A DNA stretch of 5,408 nt from JBHIFE01 sp046760985. GTDB taxonomy: Bacteria > Chloroflexota > Dehalococcoidia > Dehalococcoidales > RBG-16-60-22. The stretch is taken from the NCBI GenBank assembly GCA_046760985.1, contig JBHIFE010000091.1, positions 1 through 5,408 on the forward strand, in the 5' to 3' direction. Within the stretch, counting starts at the first letter, position 1, and each line of letters opens with the position of its first letter. The notes beneath the pieces were generated by a model. That model saw only the letters and a list, made by a program, of their open reading frames with translations. It ran no database searches and was not told the DNA's origin. This document shows, piece by piece, positions 1-5,215 of this stretch. The position numbers were made by a program, and so were the translations under genes.

Positions 1-2041
1 TCAGGATATTGGCTGTCTCCACCATCTCCACCATAAAGGTAGATTGACCCGCAGCGATATCCTCCCCGGCACCAATTCGGGTAAAGATGCGATCAACGAT
101 TCCGATAGTCGCTGAATCTGCCGGCACAAAACTGCCAATCTGAGCTAAAAGTACAATCAGGGCTACCTGCCTCAAATAGGTTGACTTGCCTGACATATTA
201 GGTCCGGTGAGCACAATAAGCTGAGCGTCATCATTGGACAAGAAAGTATCGTTGGGGACAAAGCTGATATCAATTAAACTTCTCTCCACCACTGGATGGC
301 GCCCTTGCTTGATACTAACTTCATTCCCCATGGTTAACTGAGGTCGGATATAGTTATAGCGTACGGCTACCTCAGCCAGGCTGGAGAAGACATCTATATT
401 AGCCAAAACATCAGCCACTGCCAAAATGCGCTCGCTGGCAGTGGCTACCTGGCGGCAGACTCGCTGAAACAGAGCCGTCTCCAGTTCAGAAATCCTGTCC
501 CGAGCATTCAAAATTAGCGACTCATACTCTTTTAGCTCCGGGGTGAAGAAGCGTTCACCACCGACCAATGTCTGCTTCCGGATATAATCCTGAGGTACCT
601 GACCGAGATTGGCTTTAGAGACCTCAATATAATAGCCAAAGACATTATTAAAACCTATCTTCAGTGACTTAATCCCAGTTCTTTCTCGTTCCTGACGCTC
701 CAGATTGGCTAGATATTGCTTGGCATTTTTAGATGCCAGGCGAAGGCTATCCAGCTCTTCAGAAAAACCATCCCTTATCACTACTTCACCTTCACCCAGG
801 CTGGAAGGCGATTCATCAACTATTGCCTCAGCAATCAAATCAACCACATCCTGCCGGGGCTTGAGCTCGTCCTTCAGCCAATCTATTCTACTATCGCCAC
901 CCTTAAGTATTTCCCCCAGCTTGGGTATTACTTCCAGACTACGCCGCAAGGTAACTAACTCACGAGGGGTAGCAATATTACTCCTCACCCGATTAATCAG
1001 TCGCTCAAGGTCAGCCACTTCGCCCAGCAAGGAAACAGTCTGATTTCGAGCCAGTGTATTATCATAGAACCAGCCAACGGCATCCTGTCGCTTAGCCAGT
1101 TCTGTTATGTCAAGTAATGGCTGACCCAGCCACCTTTTTAACAACCTGCCCCCGATTGCCGTTTTGGTCAGGTCAATAATTGATAGCAGTGAGCCACCAG
1201 CGGTTCCATAACGACCACCCTGAAAAAGTTCCAGGTTTCTTTGGGTCTGGACATCCAGTGCCATAAATGCATCAGTTGAATAGGTAGAAAGGCGAGTTAG
1301 CTGTCCCAGAGCCCCTTTCTGCGTTTCCTGAAGATAATGAATGATTGCGCCCGTAGCTCTTATCGCCAGGGGTAGATGAGCGCAACCATAGCCATCAAGG
1401 GTAGCCACACCAAAATGGTCAAGCACTGTTTGCTGCGCTACTTCCAGTTCAAACCAATAATTGTCAAGACGAGTTACCGGCGCGGCTAAGCCTAATCCGG
1501 ATAATTCGGCACCTTTTGCGGTAATAATCTCCGATGGTTTCAGTCGCTCCAGTTCGGTGACCAATCGCGGCAGTGGCAGTTGGGTGGTGGCAAATTCACT
1601 GGTAGTTATATCAACATAGGCAAGCCCTACCGCCTCCTCTCCCAAAACCAAACTGGTTAAGTAATTATTTTTCTTACTGTCAAGGAGGCTGGGCTCGACC
1701 ACTGTACCTGGAGTTACCAGGCGGACGACTTCACGTTCAACCAACCCTCTAGTCTCACCCGGCTTGGTTACCTGCTCACAAATAGCTACCTTGTAACCAC
1801 GATTGATTAGCCTAGCCAGATAGTTATCCAGAGCATGATAAGGGATGCCCGCCAACGGCACCTTATTCCCCTTACCCATCTCCCTGGAAGTCAGAACAAT
1901 CTCCAGCTCCCGCGAGGTAATCTTGGCATCCTCATCAAAGGTCTCGTAAAAATCTCCTAGGCGAAAGAGAACAATTGCCTGGGGATACTTCCGCTTAATC
2001 CTGAGGTATTGCTGCCGGATAGGGGTTGAACCTTCCCTCAT
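1..2041 (-). CDS. mutS: DNA mismatch repair protein MutS, N-terminal 680 residues (cut by window edge)
   Basis: MutS binds mismatches and small loops as a clamp-like dimer and uses ATP to start mismatch repair with MutL. I translated most of this frame line by line and found it open throughout, with no frameshift. The N-terminus carries T6-P7 and FRLGDFYETF (26-35), whose F31-x-E33 is the mismatch-reading motif. The lever and clamp region includes DLERL (344-348) and FGYYIEV (468-474). The ATPase domain has RHPVVE (581-586), the Walker A loop GPNMSGKST (613-621) and GQSTFMVEM (665-673). The window ends at L680, before the Walker B DE and the C-terminal helix-turn-helix, so roughly 170-200 residues are missing; Walker A sits at nearly the same residue number as in E. 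coli MutS. The ATG at 2041 is the earliest possible start, because two in-frame TAG codons lie just upstream. No convincing Shine-Dalgarno precedes it. It follows the terminator of the small membrane gene, so it probably has its own promoter. Confidence 0.97.
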   Translation of the reverse strand, partial: MREGSTPIRQQYLRIKRKYPQAIVLFRLGDFYETFDEDAKITSRELEIVLTSREMGKGNKVPLAGIPYHALDNYLARLINRGYKVAICEQVTKPGETRGLVEREVVRLVTPGTVVEPSLLDSKKNNYLTSLVLGEEAVGLAYVDITTSEFATTQLPLPRLVTELERLKPSEIITAKGAELSGLGLAAPVTRLDNYWFELEVAQQTVLDHFGVATLDGYGCAHLPLAIRATGAIIHYLQETQKGALGQLTRLSTYSTDAFMALDVQTQRNLELFQGGRYGTAGGSLLSIIDLTKTAIGGRLLKRWLGQPLLDITELAKRQDAVGWFYDNTLARNQTVSLLGEVADLERLINRVRSNIATPRELVTLRRSLEVIPKLGEILKGGDSRIDWLKDELKPRQDVVDLIAEAIVDESPSSLGEGEVVIRDGFSEELDSLRLASKNAKQYLANLERQERERTGIKSLKIGFNNVFGYYIEVSKANLGQVPQDYIRKQTLVGGERFFTPELKEYESLILNARDRISELETALFQRVCRQVATASERILAVADVLANIDVFSSLAEVAVRYNYIRPQLTMGNEVSIKQGRHPVVERSLIDISFVPNDTFLSNDDAQLIVLTGPNMSGKSTYLRQVALIVLLAQIGSFVPADSATIGIVDRIFTRIGAGEDIAAGQSTFMVEMVETANIL

Positions 2042-2102
2042 CTTGAGTCTATTCTACTAGAATTTTGGGCTAAAAAGAAGGGGGATAAAGTCCCGAGCTT
2101 AA

Positions 2103-2119
2103 GGGCACGGGTGGGCGGG
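2103..2119 (+). other. G-quadruplex motif upstream of mutS
   Basis: The + strand reads GGGCACGGGTGGGCGGG: four runs of three G with loops of 3, 1 and 1 bases, which meets the standard G-quadruplex rule. For mutS this is the template strand, about 60 bases upstream of the ATG and just beyond the terminator of the preceding gene. Quadruplex formation is inferred from sequence only. Confidence 0.6.
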
Positions 2120-2120
2120 A

Positions 2121-2155
2121 AAAGAAATAAAAAGAAGAGGGGCTTCGCCCCTCTT
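2121..2155 (-). terminator. Intrinsic terminator of the small membrane-protein gene (palindrome copy A)
   Basis: A perfect 9-bp stem (AAGAGGGGC at 2135-2143, GCCCCTCTT at 2147-2155) closes a three-base loop. Read on the minus strand the loop is GAA and the hairpin is followed by CTTTTTATTTCTTTT, a good U-tract. It starts 38 bases after the stop codon of the upstream gene and ends about 80 bases before mutS, so it should separate the two. On the + strand the hairpin has no following T-tract, so it is one-directional. It is one of three near-identical palindromes in the window. Confidence 0.88.
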
Positions 2156-2193
2156 AGACACTCATGCTTATTACCTGCGGTTGGCTAAGTATC

Positions 2194-2433
2194 TTAAGGC
2201 TTATCTTTAACCTCAGCGTTTACCAAGATCTGCTCAGCCTCTGTCCCGGCTTTTGGGGACTTAAGCAGCAGTGCCTGGCTTAACGCCACCAAGAGCCCAG
2301 ATGAGCCGACGAAAGTAGCCAGGATTCTTTCTGAGGCTGACATTTGCCATACCCACGCCAGCGTCAGGATAACTATGCCCAATATCCCAAATAACACTAC
2401 CAGAAATATACCCAGTGATTTATCTCTCCCCAT
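2194..2433 (-). CDS. Small two-helix membrane protein, function unknown (79 aa)
   Basis: I do not recognise this protein. The frame can be read from an ATG at 2484 (96 aa), but neither that start nor the ATG at 2463 has a ribosome site. The ATG at 2433 is preceded by GGAGG with a 6-base spacer, so I start it there, giving MGRDKSLGIF and 79 residues. Two hydrophobic stretches, about 7-29 and 37-57, are separated by a short polar turn (QMSASER), which predicts a helical hairpin. A charged tail with K58, K61, E65, E67, E74, K76, D77 and K78 follows. The basic start (R3, K5) suggests that both ends lie in the cytoplasm. No catalytic motif is visible. It lies between two intrinsic terminators, so it is probably transcribed alone and not as part of the nfn operon or with mutS. 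The good ribosome site, membrane pattern and dedicated terminator support a real gene, but no family assignment is offered. Confidence 0.7.
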   Translation of the reverse strand: MGRDKSLGIFLVVLFGILGIVILTLAWVWQMSASERILATFVGSSGLLVALSQALLLKSPKAGTEAEQILVNAEVKDKP

Positions 2434-2439
2434 CTGCAG

Positions 2440-2444
2440 CCTCC
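2440..2444 (-). promoter_or_regulatory. Ribosome binding site that decides the start of the small membrane protein
   Basis: The minus strand carries GGAGG six bases before the ATG at 2433. The two upstream in-frame ATGs (2484 and 2463) have only A/T-rich or C-rich sequence before them. This site therefore favours the 79-residue form over the 96-residue one. Confidence 0.75.
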
Positions 2445-2517
2445 GCTTAAATCTCTTTACCATATAAAACGAAAAAGAAGCCATTTGGTTAGCGGGGGTT
2501 CTGAGAAAATTTGGGGG

Positions 2518-2545
2518 AAATAAAAAGAGGGACGAAGCCCCTCTT
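2518..2545 (-). terminator. Intrinsic terminator of the nfn operon (palindrome copy B)
   Basis: Outer arms AAGAGGG (2525-2531) and CCCTCTT (2539-2545) form 7 bp. An inner C-G pair (2533 with 2537) closes the three-base loop. Between them A2532 faces C2538: a mismatch on the + strand, but a G-U wobble in minus-strand RNA, so the 9-bp stem is intact only in the minus transcript. A U-tract (TTTATTT) follows. It lies 21 bases after the nfnB stop codon. Confidence 0.88.
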
Positions 2546-2566
2546 AGATTCTACAGAATATAAAAA

Positions 2567-3964
2567 TCATCCCCTCAAATACTTATCTATATCGGCGGCG
2601 GCGAGTCTGGCAGCGCCCATAGCACTAATCACTGTTGCTGCGCCAGTAACTATGTCACCACCCGCCCAAACTTTTTCCTTCACTGTCTTACCGGTAGTCT
2701 CGTCAGCCACCACCGTGCCCCATTTAGTTGTCTCCAGACCTTTGGTGGTTTGGGCAATGAGGGGATTGGGGGTGGTGCCCAAGGCAACCACCACCACATC
2801 AACATCAATGATAAATTCGCTTCCTGGTTTAACAATGGGACGCCGCCGTCCGCTCTCGTCAGGCTCACCCAGCTCCATTTCATAGCACTCCATACCAACC
2901 ACCCAGTTCTGCTCGTTACCAAGGAATTGCTTGGGATTAGTCAGTAGCTTAAACTGGATACCCTCTTCCTTGGCATTCTCTATTTCCTCACGGCGGGCGG
3001 GCATCTCTACCTCGGAGCGCCGATAGACAATATAGACTTCTTCACCACCCAGCCTGAGGGCACATCTGGCAGCGTCCATAGCCACATTACCCCCACCAAT
3101 TACCGCCACTCTTCTACCCACCTTCACCGGGGTATCATACTCAGGGAATTTATAGGCTTTCATCAGATTGACCCGGGTGAGGAACTCGTTTGCCGAATAA
3201 ATGCCATTGAGGTTCTCCCCCGGGATACCCAAAAACATAGGTAGCCCAGCACCAGTGCCTAAGAAGACAGCGTCATAGCCATTGCTTAACAGCTCATCAA
3301 TGGTCACCAATCTGCCTACCACTGAATCTAGCTCAATCTTCACCCCTAAGGAAGTGACATAATCAACCTCAGCCTGCACAATAGCTTTAGGTAACCTGAA
3401 CTCAGGGATGCCGTACGTTAATACCCCACCAGCTACGTGCAGCGCCTCAAAGATGGTAACACTGTGCCCGAACTTAGCCAGATCAGCCGCCGCAGTTAAT
3501 CCGGCTGGTCCGGAGCCAACCACCGCTACTCGCTTACCGGTTGGCGGGGCGGGGTCTACTGGTGAGTTCTTTTCTCCCATATTAGCCCGTTCCCAATCAG
3601 CCACATAGCGCTCCAAGCGACCGATAGCCACCGGAGCACCTTTTTTAGCCAGAACGCAGACCTCCTCACACTGCGTCTCCTGGGGGCAGACCCGTCCACA
3701 GATACCAGGCAGAGCATTCTTATTCTTAAGTATTCTTACCGCCTCTGGCATATTACCTTCATTAAGAGCCTTGATAAAACCAGGAATATCTATACCTACC
3801 GGACAGCCCTCAATACAAGGGTGCTTGGGACATTGGATGCAGCGGCTTGCCTCTTCCTTAGCTTGTTCCAAACTATAGCCCAGAGCCACCTCATTAAAAT
3901 TCTTGGCTCGAGTTTTAGGCTTTTGCCTTGGCATTGATACTCGGTTCAGGTTAAGTTTAGCCAC
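2567..3964 (-). CDS. nfnB: NfnB/SudA-type large subunit of electron-bifurcating ferredoxin:NADP+ oxidoreductase (GltD-like)
   Basis: This is the flavin and iron-sulfur large subunit that works with the product of the upstream gene. Nfn enzymes reversibly couple oxidation of NADH and reduced ferredoxin to reduction of two NADP+ in the cytoplasm. The 465 residues have the usual layout. Cysteines C42, C45, C50 and C54, then C89, C93, C99 and C103, form the N-terminal domain for two [4Fe-4S] clusters. An FAD dinucleotide loop, VAVVGSGPAGL (146-156), is followed by GGVLTYGIPEFRLPK (179-193), the NADPH loop VIGGGNVAMDAAR (288-300) and the C-terminal FAD segment AGGDIVTGAATV (434-445). The start is GTG at 3964, with GAGGT eight bases upstream, and lies 19 bases after the nfnA stop, which fits translational coupling. 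This fold is often annotated as glutamate synthase small subunit (GltD/GltA). The partner gene argues for Nfn or sulfide dehydrogenase here, and no large glutamate synthase subunit is present in the window. Confidence 0.93.
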   Translation of the reverse strand: MAKLNLNRVSMPRQKPKTRAKNFNEVALGYSLEQAKEEASRCIQCPKHPCIEGCPVGIDIPGFIKALNEGNMPEAVRILKNKNALPGICGRVCPQETQCEEVCVLAKKGAPVAIGRLERYVADWERANMGEKNSPVDPAPPTGKRVAVVGSGPAGLTAAADLAKFGHSVTIFEALHVAGGVLTYGIPEFRLPKAIVQAEVDYVTSLGVKIELDSVVGRLVTIDELLSNGYDAVFLGTGAGLPMFLGIPGENLNGIYSANEFLTRVNLMKAYKFPEYDTPVKVGRRVAVIGGGNVAMDAARCALRLGGEEVYIVYRRSEVEMPARREEIENAKEEGIQFKLLTNPKQFLGNEQNWVVGMECYEMELGEPDESGRRRPIVKPGSEFIIDVDVVVVALGTTPNPLIAQTTKGLETTKWGTVVADETTGKTVKEKVWAGGDIVTGAATVISAMGAARLAAADIDKYLRG

Positions 3965-3972
3965 AGTTAATT

Positions 3973-3977
3973 ACCTC
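3973..3977 (-). promoter_or_regulatory. Ribosome binding site for the GTG start of nfnB
   Basis: GAGGT on the minus strand lies eight bases before the GTG at 3964, inside the 19-base gap after the nfnA stop. It supports the GTG start; the resulting N-terminus (MAKLNLNRVS) leads directly into the conserved iron-sulfur domain. Confidence 0.75.
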
Positions 3978-3983
3978 AGACAG

Positions 3984-4820
3984 TTATTTACTACTAAATT
4001 GAGACTGCCATTGCTCCAAGGAGCGCTTCTCTTCATCAAGGTAAATACGCTGACGGGCTAGCAGCAAATCCCAGTCTACCTGATGCCCGTCAAATTCAGG
4101 ACCATCAACGCAGGTAAACTTGGTTAGACCCCCAACCGATACCCGGCAGCAGCCACACATACCAGTGCCATCAACCATTACCGGGTTCAGACTGACAATA
4201 GTTTTAACACCAAAAGGCTCCGTGGTTTTGGCACAATACTTCATCATAATGCTCGGACCAATAGCAATAACCCGGTCAATCTTCTCTCCGGTCTCAAGCA
4301 GTTCTTTAAGTGGCTCGGTTACCACTCCTTTACGACCATAAGAGCCGTCATCAGTAGTAACGATGAGTCGGTCGCTAACGCGACGCAGTTCGTCTTCCCA
4401 GAAGATTAAGCCTTTATGCCGCGCTCCCAAAATTGAAATGACCTTGTTGCCTTTGCTTCTCATGGCTCTGGCGATAGGCATTATGGTAGCCACAGCAAAT
4501 CCTCCAGCCACACAAACAACAGTGCCAAACTCATCAATATGGCTAGGCAAACCCAGCGGACCAATAAAGTCAGTAATAGAATCACCGGTTTTCAGCAAAG
4601 CTAACTTGCAGGTTGTCGTGCCCACTTCCATAAAGACAATGGTAACGCTACCTTCCTTATCATCCCAGTCGGCAATGGTCAGTGGAATGCGCTCACCCTT
4701 TTCATCAATTCTAATAACCACAAATTGTCCGGCTTGAGCTTTTTTAGCTATCGCCGGTGCTAACACCTTAAACAGATGAATATTGGGCACCAAGTTTTGT
4801 TTCAGTAATATCTTATACAA
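3984..4820 (-). CDS. nfnA: NfnA/SudB-type small subunit of electron-bifurcating ferredoxin:NADP+ oxidoreductase
   Basis: This FAD and [2Fe-2S] subunit of the ferredoxin-NADP reductase superfamily handles NAD(H) and passes electrons to the large subunit encoded just downstream. The 278 residues are of normal family length. The FAD-binding barrel ends in RIPLTIAD (44-51), the nucleotide-binding half has VAGGFAVATIMPIAR (104-118), and VIAIGPSIMMK (184-194) is typical of the NAD-binding end. The C-terminal cluster motif VDGTGMCGCCRV (216-227) plus C237 supplies D217, C222, C225 and C237. Structurally studied Nfn proteins use one aspartate and three cysteines for this cluster, and D217 is in place. 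The start is TTG at 4820: a TAG lies directly upstream in frame, GGTGAG sits seven bases before it, and MYKI is the expected family N-terminus. It is the first gene of the operon. Archaeal homologues are called sulfide dehydrogenase, and the physiological direction cannot be read from sequence. Confidence 0.94.
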   Translation of the reverse strand: MYKILLKQNLVPNIHLFKVLAPAIAKKAQAGQFVVIRIDEKGERIPLTIADWDDKEGSVTIVFMEVGTTTCKLALLKTGDSITDFIGPLGLPSHIDEFGTVVCVAGGFAVATIMPIARAMRSKGNKVISILGARHKGLIFWEDELRRVSDRLIVTTDDGSYGRKGVVTEPLKELLETGEKIDRVIAIGPSIMMKYCAKTTEPFGVKTIVSLNPVMVDGTGMCGCCRVSVGGLTKFTCVDGPEFDGHQVDWDLLLARQRIYLDEEKRSLEQWQSQFSSK

Positions 4821-4827
4821 CTATTTT

Positions 4828-4836
4828 CTCACCTTC
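4828..4836 (-). promoter_or_regulatory. Ribosome binding site for the TTG start of nfnA
   Basis: The minus strand reads GAAGGTGAG and ends seven bases before the TTG at 4820. An in-frame TAG immediately precedes the TTG, so no earlier start is possible. The strong site may offset the weak initiator codon. Confidence 0.75.
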
Positions 4837-4843
4837 GCCCACG

Positions 4844-4869
4844 CCGCAGCCAAGCTTACCTAACTGCGG
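4844..4869 (-). promoter_or_regulatory. Stem-loop in the nfn leader
   Basis: CCGCAG and CTGCGG (4864-4869 and 4844-4849, read on the minus strand) can form a 6-bp GC-rich stem with a 14-base loop. It ends just upstream of the nfnA ribosome site. It has no U-tract, so it is not a simple terminator, and it matches no riboswitch class I recognise. A regulatory role is speculation. Confidence 0.3.
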
Positions 4870-4933
4870 AATTATTCATAGAGAATAGAGACTGAAGAAA
4901 GGCAAAAAAGAGCAAACCTTTAACACCAATTAA

Positions 4934-4962
4934 ACTTTATCATTAAATCAGCTACAATTCAA
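4934..4962 (-). promoter_or_regulatory. Candidate sigma-70-type promoter of the nfn operon
   Basis: On the minus strand TTGAAT (4957-4962) and TAAAGT (4934-4939) are separated by exactly 17 bases. Each matches its consensus hexamer at four of six positions, and a TG one base before TAAAGT adds an extended -10. Transcription would begin near 4927, giving a leader of about 107 bases. The position between the rRNA terminators and the operon is suitable. Confidence 0.5.
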
Positions 4963-4971
4963 GTCTGATAT

Positions 4972-5021
4972 GAGGGATTAAACGGGCTTCTCCCTTTGGT
5001 AAAGGGAGACAGAGAGGGATT
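4972..5021. repeat. Palindrome flanked by 8-base direct repeats (REP- or MITE-like)
   Basis: TCTCCCTTT (4989-4997) and AAAGGGAGA (5001-5009) form a perfect 9-bp hairpin with a three-base loop. GAGGGATT occurs on both sides, at 4972-4979 and 5014-5021. Neither strand has a following T-tract, so it does not look like a terminator. The layout resembles a repetitive extragenic palindrome or a very short insertion with target duplication. No other copy is in the window, so repeat status is unproven. Confidence 0.4.
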
Positions 5022-5032
5022 TCCAGAGGGGG

Positions 5033-5064
5033 AAGAAACAGAAAGAGGGGCGAAAGCCCCTCTT
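5033..5064 (-). terminator. Probable second terminator after 23S rRNA (palindrome copy C)
   Basis: A perfect 9-bp stem (AAGAGGGGC at 5043-5051, GCCCCTCTT at 5056-5064) closes a four-base loop, GAAA on the + strand. The minus-strand continuation TCTGTTTCTT is a weaker U-tract than those of copies A and B. It lies downstream of the main rRNA terminator and upstream of the nfn promoter, where it could stop read-through from the rRNA gene. Confidence 0.65.
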
Positions 5065-5068
5065 AAAC

Positions 5069-5086
5069 TGTTCCAGTTAAGGAACA
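5069..5086. other. Small hairpin between the two rRNA terminators
   Basis: TGTTCC (5069-5074) and GGAACA (5081-5086) form a perfect 6-bp stem with a six-base loop. It is next to palindrome copy C. No function can be assigned and it may be chance. Confidence 0.3.
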
Positions 5087-5103
5087 AGCCACAGACGCCC
5101 CGA

Positions 5104-5118
5104 GGGCGGGCGGGTGGG
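5104..5118 (+). other. G-quadruplex motif with single-base loops, downstream of 23S
   Basis: The + strand reads GGGCGGGCGGGTGGG: four runs of three G with one-base loops, the arrangement known to give very stable parallel quadruplexes. It lies on the template strand, 34 bases beyond the U-tract of the main rRNA terminator. More G-runs follow at 5131-5147. Formation in the cell is inferred. Confidence 0.7.
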
Positions 5119-5151
5119 AAAAGATAAGAAGGGGGTGTGTGGGAGGTGGAG

Positions 5152-5184
5152 AAAAAACAAAAAGCCAGCCAATTGAGGCTGGCT
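5152..5184 (-). terminator. Main intrinsic terminator of the 23S rRNA transcript
   Basis: AGCCAGCC (5163-5170) and GGCTGGCT (5177-5184) form an 8-bp stem with a six-base loop. On the minus strand it is followed by TTTTGTTTTTT, a strong U-tract. It begins only about 31 bases after the 23S 3' end, which leaves no room for a 5S gene. Confidence 0.93.
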
Positions 5185-5215
5185 CTAAAATTTGGCTAAT
5201 ACCAACTCTGAAGCA

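Larger units (their letters stand above)
4821..5215. other. Non-coding gap between nfnA and 23S rRNA: overview
   Basis: No credible protein, tRNA or 5S gene is present in these 395 bases. From right to left they hold a short spacer after 23S, a strong terminator, a purine-rich stretch with a G-quadruplex motif, a small hairpin, a second terminator-like palindrome, a palindrome between 8-base direct repeats, a candidate promoter, and the nfn leader. Each part has its own entry. Confidence 0.85.

Noticed and set aside
705..1043. Two open frames on the + strand inside mutS
   Set aside because: Both lie antisense to an intact, well-conserved mutS reading frame and have low-complexity, serine-rich or unrecognisable translations.
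2434..2484. N-terminal 17-residue extension of the small membrane protein
   Set aside because: The ATGs at 2484 and 2463 lack a ribosome site, whereas the ATG at 2433 has GGAGG at good spacing.
2434..2524. Promoter for the small membrane-protein gene
   Set aside because: TATATG- and TAAAGA-like boxes exist, but no acceptable -35 lies at proper spacing, so no promoter is called although one is expected.
2567..3964. Glutamate synthase small subunit as the name for this gene
   Set aside because: The fold is shared, but the adjacent NfnA/SudB partner and the absence of a glutamate synthase large subunit in the window favour the bifurcating oxidoreductase.
2511..4737. Several open frames on both strands within nfnA and nfnB
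   Set aside because: They are antisense or out-of-frame shadows of two strongly conserved genes, with no domain-like sequence.
4856..4879. Seven-codon open frame in the nfn leader (ATG at 4879, stop TAA at 4856)
   Set aside because: No ribosome site precedes it and so short a frame is expected by chance; there is no run of regulatory codons to suggest attenuation.
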